The notes under the pieces were generated by a model. It saw only the letters and a list, made by a program, of their open reading frames with translations, was not told the origin of the DNA and ran no database searches. This document shows positions 8,959 through 17,208 of a DNA stretch of 64,000 nt, piece after piece (within the stretch, counting starts at the first letter, position 1; every line of letters begins with the position of its first letter). The translations under genes and the position numbers were made by a program. The DNA is taken from contig CBDBFA010000003.1 in assembly GCA_965204545.1 (NCBI GenBank), forward strand, positions 1,426,001 to 1,490,000, written 5' to 3'. This DNA is from JAABVD01 sp965204545 (GTDB lineage Bacteria; Verrucomicrobiota; Verrucomicrobiia; Opitutales; UBA2995).

Positions 8959-9495
8959 ATGACGCGCCAGGAAAGGTTGGACAAATTCTTAGCTGCCTCT
9001 CCTCGGGTGGACCCCACGGCGTGGATCGCCAAATCGGCCGACGTCATGGGGGATGTTCGGATCGGACCCCACGCCAGCGTTTTTTATCAGTCGGTTATCC
9101 GGGGGGACATTGAAAAGATTATCATCGGGGAGGGGACTAATATTCAGGACGGCACCATTATACACTTGGCGGCCGATCTTCCCGCTATAATCGGTAACCA
9201 CGTTACGGTCGGCCATGGCGCCATGATTCACGCCTGCACCATTGAGGACGAATGCCTGATCGGAATGCGGTCCATCATTTTGGATGGGGCGGTAATCGGC
9301 CGTCGCTCCATAGTCGCGGCCGGGGCGTTGGTTCCACCGGGCATGAGGGTGCCCCCCGGTTCCATGGCGATAGGGTTGCCGGCTCGGGTCATCGGGCTGG
9401 ACCCGCAACGCCGGCGCGGCATCCGCCAGTGGGCGGAAAAATACAAGATCGTCTCGGCGGATCACCGCCGCCGATTCGGCGGCAAATCACTCTAG
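8959..9495 (+). CDS. Gamma-carbonic-anhydrase-like hexapeptide-repeat protein
   Basis: This 178-aa protein is a left-handed beta-helix of the gamma-carbonic anhydrase/YrdA/PaaY family. Hexapeptide turns run from about residue 28 to 145. The three histidines that bind the catalytic metal in this family are present at His69, His86 and His91 (IIHL ... GHGAMIH). Many members are annotated only as transferases, and carbonic anhydrase activity varies, so the substrate is unsure. The gene diverges from metH. Its TAG stop (9493-9495) is formed by the first three bases of a MITE-like element, so the last residues (about GGKSL) may have been altered by that insertion. Confidence 0.88.
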   Translation: MTRQERLDKFLAASPRVDPTAWIAKSADVMGDVRIGPHASVFYQSVIRGDIEKIIIGEGTNIQDGTIIHLAADLPAIIGNHVTVGHGAMIHACTIEDECLIGMRSIILDGAVIGRRSIVAAGALVPPGMRVPPGSMAIGLPARVIGLDPQRRRGIRQWAEKYKIVSADHRRRFGGKSL

Positions 9496-9695
9496 CCCGC
9501 ATGTCTCACTTACCGAGCGAATGCGACATCTCCCAATTTTCTACTGCGCGCCCGAATCCCGGCACTGGAGCGGGAATCGCTGGATTCGCGACTTTGCAGG
9601 GTGTCGACCCAGCTTCACCCGCGAATCGGCACGAAACCCGCACCAGCACTCGGTCTTCGCTCGCTCGCTACGAATTTTTTGAGAAATGAGGGCTA
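9493..9695 (+). mobile_element. MITE-like element, copy A
   Basis: About 203 bp bounded by the inverted termini TAGCCCGCATGTCTCA and TGAGAAATGAGGGCTA. The same sequence recurs at 18122-18440, 21880-21950 (deleted inside) and 31237-31415 (opposite strand). All have TA at the outer edge, except for one TG end in the deleted copy, as expected for TA target duplication by Tc1/mariner or IS630-type transposases. It has no coding capacity of its own. The left end lies on the stop codon of the upstream gene. Confidence 0.65.
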
Positions 9696-9854
9696 GCCCG
9701 TCGAGGTCCATTCCCCCGCACTCATATTTTGAGAAACCACAGAAAGCACAAAAGACACAAAATTCCTGATTGGCTCCCCTCTGCGCCTCCTCCCCATTCT
9801 TTGCGCCCCTTGCGAGCTTTGCGAGAGTCCCCTCCCCTTCAGCACCTCAGAAAC
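9696..9854. repeat. Intergenic word-repeat mosaic downstream of def
   Basis: It contains a CCACAGAAAGCACAAAAGAC word, a CTTTGCGCCCCTTGCGAGC-type word, a CAGCACCTCAGAAACTCAGC word and TCCTAATT-type words. The modules continue into the 3' end of the neighbouring peptide deformylase reading frame (hairpin GGCGCC-ATC-GGCGCC at 9887-9901). No gene is visible. Confidence 0.5.
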
Positions 9855-10484
9855 TCAGCATCTCTTCTCATTCCTCATTCCTAATTGGCGCCATCGGCGC
9901 CTCCTCCCTTTCCTTCGTTTCTTGAGAAATTTTCGCGTCTTTTTTTTCAGTTTTCTCAATTGGGGTCCTATTTCCTTCAGGACCGGTTTCTCCATCCGGT
10001 CGATATAGAGGATACCATCCAGGTGGTCCACCTCGTGCTGGATGCAACGTCCCAGAAGCCCGTTGCAGCGCATGTTGTGAAAGTTGCCCCGCAGATCCTG
10101 ATACCGCACGCTGACCCAGTCGGGTCTTCGCACCATGCCATTGATACCGGGGAAGGAGAGGCAACCTTCCAGGTATTCGGTCTCACGGCTGGGAAGCGTT
10201 TCCACCCGGGGATTAACCAGGATTAAGGGCATGATCAATTCGAGGGGAGGCGTTTTCCCATCGAGCCGGTAGACAAAATTTTCGTCTCGCGACCGCGGAA
10301 CATCGATGACGCACAATCGGATGGCCCGGCCGATTTGTTGGGCGGCCAAACCGACTCCTTCATTTTCATACATCGTCTCCAGCATTTCCCGTCCGAGTTG
10401 GAGCAAGGAATCATCGAAGACTTCGACCTGCTTGCCCGCCTGACGAAGAATCGGTTCATTGTATTGAATGACCCTCAGTGACAT
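9855..10484 (-). CDS. def: Peptide deformylase with a repeat-encoded C-terminal tail
   Basis: The enzyme removes the N-terminal formyl group from nascent proteins. All three family motifs are present in the 209-aa product: GVGLAAQQ (43-50), EGCLS (106-110, metal-ligand Cys108) and HEVDH (150-154, ligands His150 and His154, catalytic Glu151). The frame stays open upstream to 10691, but those codons lie in intergenic repeats, so I start at MSLRVIQYNEPIL (ATG at 10484). After a basic KKTRKFLKKRRKG segment the last 15 or so residues are read from the intergenic hairpin and AATTAGGAATGAGG modules. The native stop therefore seems lost or overwritten. The tail lies beyond the catalytic fold. Confidence 0.93.
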   Translation of the reverse strand: MSLRVIQYNEPILRQAGKQVEVFDDSLLQLGREMLETMYENEGVGLAAQQIGRAIRLCVIDVPRSRDENFVYRLDGKTPPLELIMPLILVNPRVETLPSRETEYLEGCLSFPGINGMVRRPDWVSVRYQDLRGNFHNMRCNGLLGRCIQHEVDHLDGILYIDRMEKPVLKEIGPQLRKLKKKTRKFLKKRRKGRRRRWRQLGMRNEKRC

Positions 10485-10905
10485 CCCTGAACAGTCTTGG
10501 AAGGAGGCTTTCCGGGTCAAGACGCCTCCTCCCCCTTTCCCCCTTCTCCCCCCATAACCTCTCGCAAAGATCGCCAAGAACGCAAAGATTCTGAGGTAAT
10601 AACATGGATGAACAGGATGGAAAGGATTTGAATTATCCGTGCTCATTTGCGGTTCCTCTCTCCAACACTCCACCACTCCATCCTCCCCCATTCCTCCTTT
10701 GCGCCCCCGGCGCCTCTCCCCTCCCTCCGTTCCTTCCGATCACGATCACGATTAATCTCAGCACCTTCAGCCTTCAACCTTCAGCCTTTTCTCAATTCCT
10801 AATTCCTCATTCCTAATTCCTCATTGGCGCGCCCTGGCGCGCCTATTCGCCGGTTGAGAATTCCCTTGGATACGCTCAAAGTCCTGTTTTTCTCACTGAC
10901 ATATA
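10485..10905. repeat. 420-bp intergenic word-repeat mosaic
   Basis: No gene is visible. The stretch is a chain of modules seen at other borders: CTCGCAAAGATCGCCAAGAA, a GGATGAACAGGATGGAAAGG word, GCGCCCCCGGCGCC near 10700, an ATCACGATCACGAT run near 10740, repeated TCCTAATTCCTCAT words, and a perfect hairpin GGCGCGCC-CT-GGCGCGCC at 10826-10843. The promoter of the downstream membrane gene should lie at its right end, but I see no convincing -35/-10 pair. Confidence 0.55.
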
Positions 10906-12561
10906 ATGATTCGCCCCATCCTGCTCCTTCTCGCCTCCCTATTCCTTGGGGTTTTGGGCTGGTCCATTCCCGTTTACTGGCAATTGGTCAACAGTCAACT
11001 CCTGAAGGTCGTGGGCGAACGGTCACCCAGTCTGGAGGAACAAGCGGCCAATCTGATCCAACTCGATCAACTGGGAGCAGCCTCCATGGTAATCGATGCG
11101 GCGGAGTCATTGGGGAGCGAGGAGACCGAGGCCTTGAAGACCCGCATTACCCGGGAGGTGGAGCTGTTTCCCGATTACGGTGTCTCGGGGGGGCCCGATC
11201 CTTATTTCGATCAGGTAATCCGGCTCGACGCGCAATTGAGGTCTTCAGCTCGACCCGATCTGATTTCCAACCTCATTCCCCTCCAGACGCGGAGGACTAT
11301 GGCATCCTTTTTGCAAAATTCCCGCAGTAATTCGGTTCACGCCATTCTCATTACCCGGCAAATGTCCGGAACCCGCCAGTTCATGCCGGTTTATTCATCT
11401 GCCGGCCAACCCCTGGAAGCGACCATTCTGCTCACTGCCCTGCTCATGCAGGGAACCCACTTTTCCCCGCAGGTTGCCGCCACCATCCGAACCCTGGCCG
11501 ACGAGATCGAGCAGGTGGAGGCGGTGGGTAAACTCGAGCGGATCTACTTTGCCGTGTTTTCATTGGGGAAACGTTTTAACTGGAATCAACTGGTGCGCCT
11601 GCTTCCCCTTATCGAGGACGTGGGGTTGCTGGAAACGGTGGCGGCCTATTCCCGCAACTACGAGGAGCAATTCAGTTGGATTTACACGGCCATTTTGCAA
11701 CAGCAGGCCACACGACCGTTGGTGAACTATTTGGACCGATTCCCCGAGGAGGGAATGGCCGACCTTGGTCTCAGCCTGAGTTACGGGGAAGCGGCAACCC
11801 GATACCTGATCGAAAACATGGAAGCGGCGCATCGCCCCATCCGCCGCCTGAAATGGGCATCCCATGTCCCCTGGTGGCTGGATAACCCGGGCATTCTCCT
11901 GCCGGCAGCCAGGTATCCCAACCTATTCCTGGTCCTGAAGGGAATCCTGACCGCCTCGGCCGCGCTCTGTTTCACCTCGTTTTGCATCGCCGTCTTTCCC
12001 CTGCTCCTCCCATCTTTCTCCCGCTCGGGAAAACCCCCGGTAATGGCGTCGCTGTTGCGCGCCCTTACCCTGACCCTCATCATTACCTTCGTCATGATAT
12101 TAATGACGGAACCGGGCGTTTTCCGGCAAAGTCAACAACCCCTATCCGAGGTTCGCCTTGAATGGGCTTTTCAAGATACCGTAGAATCCCTGTTCACCCC
12201 AACCGAACGCAATGAACTCATGGACCAGATCACCATCATAACCATTTCCATTTTTTTCCTCATGCAGGTAGCCGTCTACCTGGTCAGCCTCATGAAACTG
12301 GCGGAGATTCGCAAAATTGAATCCGGCCCCGGTCTTAAACTCGAGTTGCTCAAAAACGAGGAGCAGCTCTTCGACAGCGGCCTTTACCTCGGCCTTGCCG
12401 GAACCGTCCTGGCTCTCATCTTTCTGGCCGTCGGGGTGGTTCAGGCCAGTTTGATGGCGGCTTATTCCTCGACCTTGTTCGGCATCATCTTTGTGGCCAT
12501 GTTGAAAATATTCCACGTCCGCCCCTTCCGCAAACACCTGATTCTCGGCCAGGAAAGCTAA
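10906..12561 (+). CDS. Multi-pass membrane protein with a MotA/TolQ/ExbB-like C-terminal region
   Basis: This 551-aa protein has an N-terminal hydrophobic segment (3-21), a large soluble region (about 25-345) and hydrophobic segments near 347-375, 383-404, 446-470 and 495-535. The last pair, GLAGTVLALIFLAVG followed by AAYSSTLFGIIFVAML, resembles the final two helices of MotA/TolQ/ExbB channel subunits (GLLGTV...F followed by a small-residue ST..G helix). The large N-terminal domain has no family I recognise. The downstream gene starts three bases after this stop and encodes a protein with one helix bearing a central Asp, like ExbD or MotB. The pair may therefore be a proton-driven unit, but that is inference from weak similarity. 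Starts at ATG 10906. Confidence 0.6.
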   Translation: MIRPILLLLASLFLGVLGWSIPVYWQLVNSQLLKVVGERSPSLEEQAANLIQLDQLGAASMVIDAAESLGSEETEALKTRITREVELFPDYGVSGGPDPYFDQVIRLDAQLRSSARPDLISNLIPLQTRRTMASFLQNSRSNSVHAILITRQMSGTRQFMPVYSSAGQPLEATILLTALLMQGTHFSPQVAATIRTLADEIEQVEAVGKLERIYFAVFSLGKRFNWNQLVRLLPLIEDVGLLETVAAYSRNYEEQFSWIYTAILQQQATRPLVNYLDRFPEEGMADLGLSLSYGEAATRYLIENMEAAHRPIRRLKWASHVPWWLDNPGILLPAARYPNLFLVLKGILTASAALCFTSFCIAVFPLLLPSFSRSGKPPVMASLLRALTLTLIITFVMILMTEPGVFRQSQQPLSEVRLEWAFQDTVESLFTPTERNELMDQITIITISIFFLMQVAVYLVSLMKLAEIRKIESGPGLKLELLKNEEQLFDSGLYLGLAGTVLALIFLAVGVVQASLMAAYSSTLFGIIFVAMLKIFHVRPFRKHLILGQES

Positions 12562-12564
12562 CTC

Positions 12565-14019
12565 ATGAACCGGTCCCTCCTTCTCATCGTTTGCGATTTC
12601 CTGCTCATCAGCCTTCTGGCCCTGGCCCGGTTCGAGACCCCGGAAGAGGAAGGCTCGGAACCGGAAGTCATGCCGCAGGATCCCATCCAGGCCCAGGAAG
12701 ACATCATAGATGCGCTGAAACTGTCCCTCGAACTGGAACAGGAATCCAATCAGAACATGGCCGCCTCCCTACAGATGACCCAGGAGCAACTGGACCAGGC
12801 GGCCGACAACCTGCAGGCCCGCGATTCCGAGCTGGAGCAGACGCGAAGGGAGCGCGAATTACTGCAAAGGGACAACCGGGACCTGCAGACTGACCTGGAG
12901 GACCGCATCGCCGTCCTGGAAAGAAAGGAAAAGCAAGTCAGCGACCTGTCGGTCCGCATAGAAAAGCAGGAAATGGAAGCCGAGGAACAAGTCCGGCAAA
13001 TGGAAGCCCTGCAAAGCGAATTGAAGGAAGGCCAAGCCGCCATTGCCGCGGCGGAGGCCCGGCGAAAGGAACTGGAGGAAGCCAATCGCGAGGCGGAACT
13101 TCAGGCTAATGCCCTGAACACCCAACTGCAACTGGCCGAAACGGAAACCCGCCTGGTTCGTCAGAACCTCGAACTGGCCCGCTCGGAGGTCAGCCTCATT
13201 CGCAATGAAAACCAGCGCCTGCAGGAGCACGCATCCCAATTGGCCACCCGGGTGGCCCAGGGTGTTTCCGCCCAGACGGAGCGCTTGGCTGCCATCGAAG
13301 AAGAAGTGCGCCTTTCCCAACCGCGCAGCCCCAACTCCATCTTCGCCGATTTCGTGGGCAGCGGCATGACCATAGAAGTGCGCTATGAGGGGTCCTCCCG
13401 CGATGGGGACGAAGGCCCGGTCACGGTGCGGCCCGTCATCGTGCGCGACGGCGAGGATCTGAAAGCCCTGTTCACCTGGAACGACCTCCAACTCAGCGAA
13501 ACCGACCTGCGCAACCGGGAATTGAACTTTCGCGGCGCCATTCGACTGGGAACCCAGACCTATCCCCTCGGAAAGATGGATTTCCTCTCCCTCGATACGC
13601 GGTTGATCGCGGTGCAGCTTGAAAAGGCCTGGGAACCCCTGATCGAAACCAAGCCCTTCCAGATCGCTCTCGAACCCCTCAAATTTCCCCGCGCCGTCCT
13701 GGTCGACCGCGAAAAAGGGCATTACGGGGAGGCCCCATTCAAACTCGATATCGAAGCCAGGGATTATTTCCGCATCGACAGCCGGTTGATGAACCGCCTC
13801 ATGGGCGAATTTTCTCCCCGCAAATCCAATATCATGTTCAGCCAGGCCGGGGACTTGCTCGGGGTCATGGTGAACCGCAGATACGCCGCCCACGTGGATA
13901 ATTTTCTACCCGGCGTTTCCGTCACTGCCGGCCGGGGGGAAACAACCCTCCAGGAACTACAGCAAGCCTATACCCGCATGATCAACCAAGTACGCCGATT
14001 CCCCGAAACCCTCCGCTAA
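12565..14019 (+). CDS. Single-pass coiled-coil membrane protein, candidate MotB/ExbD-like partner
   Basis: This 484-aa protein starts with a very short tail, then one membrane helix (about residues 4-22) containing an aspartate in the motif LIVCDFLLISLLALARF. MotB (ADFMTAMMAFFL) and ExbD have a proton-binding Asp at a comparable place. Residues about 45-250 form a long coiled coil rich in Glu, Gln, Arg and Leu. Residues about 260-484 are a globular domain I do not recognise, without the OmpA-like peptidoglycan motif. The gene is translationally close to the upstream channel-like gene (3-base gap), which supports a two-component complex. Proteins with this kind of helix are common in PVC bacteria and usually annotated hypothetical. 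The stator role is inferred. Confidence 0.6.
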   Translation: MNRSLLLIVCDFLLISLLALARFETPEEEGSEPEVMPQDPIQAQEDIIDALKLSLELEQESNQNMAASLQMTQEQLDQAADNLQARDSELEQTRRERELLQRDNRDLQTDLEDRIAVLERKEKQVSDLSVRIEKQEMEAEEQVRQMEALQSELKEGQAAIAAAEARRKELEEANREAELQANALNTQLQLAETETRLVRQNLELARSEVSLIRNENQRLQEHASQLATRVAQGVSAQTERLAAIEEEVRLSQPRSPNSIFADFVGSGMTIEVRYEGSSRDGDEGPVTVRPVIVRDGEDLKALFTWNDLQLSETDLRNRELNFRGAIRLGTQTYPLGKMDFLSLDTRLIAVQLEKAWEPLIETKPFQIALEPLKFPRAVLVDREKGHYGEAPFKLDIEARDYFRIDSRLMNRLMGEFSPRKSNIMFSQAGDLLGVMVNRRYAAHVDNFLPGVSVTAGRGETTLQELQQAYTRMINQVRRFPETLR

Positions 14020-14614
14020 CTTTCCCCCTAATCATGATCATGATCTTGATCCTTCTCCCTCCTTCGTGGTCAATAATCCGCCGTCATAACGTTCCTATGA
14101 ATTAGCTCTCGCCAAGACGCCAAGGCCGCCAAGATTTTATTTTCTCCTGCGCTCTCTGCGAGAGCCCATCCCGCTAAACCTCCAATTCCTGGTTTCCGGA
14201 TTCTGGATTCTCGTTTCTAATCCGTGCACATCCGTGTAATCCACGGTTTTTGTGTGTTTTGTGCTTTTGTGGATTCCGTGGCCCATTCCTTCAGCCTTTC
14301 TCTCTCCCTCTCAGCATCTTTGCGCCCTTCGCGCTCTTTTGCGGCTATTTATCTCCTGTTCGCGAAGCGACCCTGTTCCGGCGAAGCCGGATCAAGCGAA
14401 GCGTTGTTAAATAAAAAATCCGTGTCTATCCGTGTAATCCGTGGTTTTTGCGCTTTTTGTGGTTAATCCCTCCCCCCCTCTGTGTCCTCTGTGCTCTCTG
14501 TGGTTAACCCCTTCCTAATTCGCGAACTTCCCTCATTCCAGGCTTGAAAAGTGGGAGAAACTAAGTCTTCTTGTCAGTGTCCATTAGAAACCAACGCCAC
14601 AACGGAATACGAAA
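14020..14614. repeat. 595-bp intergenic word-repeat mosaic with hairpin module
   Basis: No gene is visible. Modules in order include an ATCATGATCATGATCTTGAT run near 14033, GCCAAGACGCCAAGGCCGCC, a TTCCGGATTCTGGATTCTCG word, ATCCGTGTAATCCACGG, CCTCTGTGCTCTCTGTGG, and a 68-base hairpin-bearing unit at about 14346-14413 with a CCGGC-GAA-GCCGG stem. That unit has a second, nearly identical copy at about 19938-20009. Both copies begin near TTTATCTCC and end at GTTAAATAAA. Confidence 0.55.
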
Positions 14615-14962
14615 ATGAAAATCAAAGCCTACTTGAAACCACAATGCGGATGGAGCATGGGGGTGCGCGCCATTTTTCAGAAATACGACCTCCCCTATCA
14701 GGACATCGACATCATCAATTTTCCCGAAAACTACGCCGAGATGGTTCGCAAATCGGGTCAACCCCTCTCTCCCTGTGTCGAGATCGACGGCATAATGCTG
14801 GCCGACGTCAGCGGGGAAGAAGTGGAATCCTACATGCTGTCCAACGAATTGGTCGGGACCAGTGATTCTTCTGCCGCCGTCCCTACCGACCGGGGATGCT
14901 CCGACGCGGAGCACGAAAGAATGCGCCAGCAGGCACAATCCAGACCCCTCCGCTTCTTCTAA
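14615..14962 (+). CDS. Monothiol glutaredoxin-like protein
   Basis: This is a 115-aa thioredoxin-fold protein. The N-terminal strand and active site read MKIKAYLKPQCGWS, so there is one cysteine (Cys11) in a CGWS motif, close to the CGFS of monothiol glutaredoxins. The cis-proline loop (GQPLSPCVEIDG) and the glycine-rich DVSGEEVESYM glutathione-site segment follow. Monothiol glutaredoxins carry Fe-S clusters or reduce glutathione mixed disulphides, but the exact role here is not determinable. The C-terminal 30 residues are a polar extension. The gene stands alone between two repeat mosaics. Confidence 0.82.
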   Translation: MKIKAYLKPQCGWSMGVRAIFQKYDLPYQDIDIINFPENYAEMVRKSGQPLSPCVEIDGIMLADVSGEEVESYMLSNELVGTSDSSAAVPTDRGCSDAEHERMRQQAQSRPLRFF

Positions 14963-15226
14963 CGCCCTTCCCGGCCTTCATTACCTCTCGCCAAGATCGC
15001 CAAGATCGCATCCGCCTTCGCCATGCAGGGCTCCGGGGTGACAAGAAGGATCCGGCTTTACCGGAACATGAGTTAACGGAGGGGGGACATTCCTGCCTGC
15101 CACGCCGTAGACCCTTAACGAAGGCGGGCATGCCACGCCGGGAGGCGGGTCCCCCAATTCCTAATTCCTCATTCCTAATTCTTAATTGGCGTCCTTGGGC
15201 GCCTCTCCTCCTCTGTGGTTAATCAC
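14963..15226. repeat. Intergenic word-repeat mosaic downstream of glyQS
   Basis: Read from the glyQS stop, the order is GATTAACCACAGAGG, a hairpin with a G-U pair (GGCGTCC-TT-GGGCGCC, 15188-15203), then AATTAGGAATGAGG words, then a block with a GGCGTGGCATGCCCGCC word (about 15060-15150), and CTCTCGCCAAGATCGCC next to the glutaredoxin gene. The wobble-preserved hairpin suggests selection on the stem. Confidence 0.5.
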
Positions 15227-16735
15227 CTATGAGGCTCTTTCGTCGATGAAGCCGCCCGCCTCCCCCTGAGGAATCCGGATTTGCTCCATACTGTCGCGGT
15301 CGCGGACGGTCACAGTGCCATCTTCGAGGGAATCGAAGTCTACCGTTATGCAGAAGGGCGTGCCCGCTTCATCCATGCGCCGATACCGGCGGCCGATGGC
15401 GCCGGCCTGATCGTAGAAGACATGGTGCCTGCGGCGCAGGTCGCGGTAAATCCCACGGGCCATGGCCACGATTTCGGGCTTGTTTTTGAGCAAGGGAAAT
15501 ACGGCTGCCTTGATCGGCGCGATGCGCGGGTGAAATTTCAATACGTTGCGGGTTTCGCCTTGCACTTCTTCCACCGTGTAGGCCGAGCAGAGCAGGGCAA
15601 GCAGGGTGCGATCGACCCCCAGGGACGGTTCGATGACGTGGGGAATGTATTTCTTGCGGCGGGTTTGATCGAAGTATTCCATCGATTTTCCCGAGTGCTT
15701 CTGGTGCTGGGCCAGATCGTAGTTTCCGCGGGCCGCGATGCCTTCGAGTTCCTGGCACCCGAAGGGAAATTTAAAGGTGATGTCGGTGCAGGCACGGGCA
15801 TAGTGGGCCAGCTTATCCGCCGCATGGACCTCCTTGCCCAGCAAGTCCTCCCGCAACCCAATCGATTTGTGCCAGTTCAACCGGATTTCGATCCACTCCA
15901 AATAGTATTTTTCCCACAGGTCCTCGTCGGGCGGGATAAAATATTCGATTTCCATTTGTTCGAACTCACGCGACCGGAAAATGAAATTCCGCGGGGTGAT
16001 TTCGTTGCGAAAGGCCTTCCCGATCTGGGCGATACCGAACGGAACCTTTACCCGGGCAGTGTCCACCACGGATCGGAAATTGGCAAATATCCCCTGGGCC
16101 GTTTCCGGGCGAAGATAGGTCAGGGCGGAATCATCCCGCATGGCGCCCACATGGGTTTGGAACATCATGTTGAATTCCCGGGGCGGTGTAAGGGACCCCG
16201 GCTTACCGGTTGCCGGAGAAGGGATGAGGGCCTGGAGGTCGGGTGAAGCCTCCGGGAAGGTCTTCAGTTCAATGGGCTCCAGCTCGCCCCGCTTGCCTTG
16301 CCGACGCTTCAAGGTCGACGCCTTATTTTCCGCATCCTCTTGCGCCTCGGGACCCTCCAGAGTCGATACATAGCCGATAACCTCACCGTCCACCACAACC
16401 GGCGCCCACAGCAGATGGTCGGCCCGATAGCGCAACTTGGATTCCCGGCAGTCCACCATGGGATCTGAAAAGCTGTCCACGTGGCCCGAGGCTTTCCACA
16501 CCCCCGGATGCATGATGATGGATGAATCCTGCCCCACGATATCCTCCCGGCCATGCACCATGTCCTTCCACCAGGCATCCTTGATATTCTTGCGCAATTC
16601 GACCCCGAGCGGGCCGTAATCGTAAAAACCGTTTATCCCGCCGTAGATCTCGGAGGACTGAAAAATGAATCCCCTCCGCTTACAGAGGGAAATGATGTCA
16701 TCCATGGCAGGTTTGAGGGACGGTGCTTTGGCCAT
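15227..16735 (-). CDS. glyQS: Glycyl-tRNA synthetase, single-chain class II
   Basis: The enzyme attaches glycine to tRNA-Gly. The 502-aa product is the homodimeric, eukaryote/archaea-like form rather than the bacterial alpha2-beta2 type. N-terminal residues read LKPAMDDIISLCKRRGFIF and GGINGFYDYGPLG, which is typical. Class II motif 2 appears near FRNEITPRNFIFRSREFEQMEIEYF, and motif 3 near PSLGVDRTLLALL. An anticodon-binding domain fills about 390-495. The start ATG at 16735 gives a standard N-terminus. No T-box was seen upstream, where the sequence is repeat mosaic. The stop is followed at once by a GATTAACCACAGAGG repeat module. Confidence 0.96.
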   Translation of the reverse strand: MAKAPSLKPAMDDIISLCKRRGFIFQSSEIYGGINGFYDYGPLGVELRKNIKDAWWKDMVHGREDIVGQDSSIIMHPGVWKASGHVDSFSDPMVDCRESKLRYRADHLLWAPVVVDGEVIGYVSTLEGPEAQEDAENKASTLKRRQGKRGELEPIELKTFPEASPDLQALIPSPATGKPGSLTPPREFNMMFQTHVGAMRDDSALTYLRPETAQGIFANFRSVVDTARVKVPFGIAQIGKAFRNEITPRNFIFRSREFEQMEIEYFIPPDEDLWEKYYLEWIEIRLNWHKSIGLREDLLGKEVHAADKLAHYARACTDITFKFPFGCQELEGIAARGNYDLAQHQKHSGKSMEYFDQTRRKKYIPHVIEPSLGVDRTLLALLCSAYTVEEVQGETRNVLKFHPRIAPIKAAVFPLLKNKPEIVAMARGIYRDLRRRHHVFYDQAGAIGRRYRRMDEAGTPFCITVDFDSLEDGTVTVRDRDSMEQIRIPQGEAGGFIDERAS

Positions 16736-16935
16736 AAGTCGGGTAACAAGCCACGTTTCCAGAAAGTGGTCAAGACCTCTCCCCTAAAGGAGGGGGGACA
16801 TTCCGGTCCCCCACCCCAATTCTTAGTTTCTGGGTTCTGGTTCCCGGATTCTGGTTCCTAATCCGTTCACATCCATGAAATCCCTGGTTATTGTACATTT
16901 TGCGCTTTTTGTGGTTACTCCCTGCTCATTCCATA
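16736..16935. repeat. Intergenic word-repeat mosaic between glyQS and the toxin-antitoxin pair
   Basis: Recurring words here are CTAAAGGAGGGGGGACATTCC, TTCTGGTTCCCGGATTCTGG, ATCCGTTCACATCCATG and CGCTTTTTGTGGTTACTCCC. No gene is seen. The right end carries the control region of the antitoxin gene. Confidence 0.45.
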
Positions 16936-16947
16936 TTGACAAAGCAT

Positions 16948-16971
16948 GTATACTCATAAAGTAGGTATACT
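16948..16971 (+). promoter_or_regulatory. Two direct GTATACT repeats at the antitoxin start, candidate autoregulatory site
   Basis: GTATACT occurs at 16948-16954 and again at 16965-16971, a 17-base spacing. The second copy touches the ATG at 16972. A TTGACA (16936-16941) lies just upstream. RHH antitoxins usually bind tandem sites over their own promoter, so this is a plausible operator. The lack of space for a ribosome site suggests a leaderless or very short leader. Confidence 0.4.
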
Positions 16972-17208
16972 ATGAAAAAGATCCAGGTCCTCTTTCCCGA
17001 ACCGGTGCTCGAGCGGCTCAAGATGATTTCAAAAGCCGATGACCGGCCACTCAGTGAAATCGTTCGCCGCTGTGTTGAATTCTGGCTGGACCGGCTGCCT
17101 CCCCCGGAAAAGCGCAAGAAGAACAAGCGATTTCCCTATTTTGACGGCGGTGAGGTAAGGGTTGATTCAAAACGCTTGCGGGAGGCCATCTATGAGGACA
17201 CCCCATGA
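16972..17208 (+). CDS. Ribbon-helix-helix antitoxin
   Basis: This 78-aa basic protein starts with a beta strand and two helices in the ribbon-helix-helix pattern (MKKIQVLFPEPVLERLKMI, then ADDRPLSEIVRRCVEFWLDR). It is a DNA-binding dimer fold used by VapB-, CopG- and MazE-type antitoxins. The acidic tail (REAIYEDTP) would wrap the toxin. The next gene starts four bases before this stop (ATGA overlap) and encodes a PIN-domain nuclease, which fixes the interpretation as antitoxin. Confidence 0.82.
   Translation: MKKIQVLFPEPVLERLKMISKADDRPLSEIVRRCVEFWLDRLPPPEKRKKNKRFPYFDGGEVRVDSKRLREAIYEDTP

Noticed and set aside
10485..10691. Upstream extension of peptide deformylase to 10691
   Set aside because: The codons lie in intergenic repeat words, and the family starts at MSLRVIQYNEP.
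12859..13893. 344-codon minus-strand frame inside the coiled-coil gene
   Set aside because: It mirrors the biased codon pattern of the real gene and has no recognisable features.
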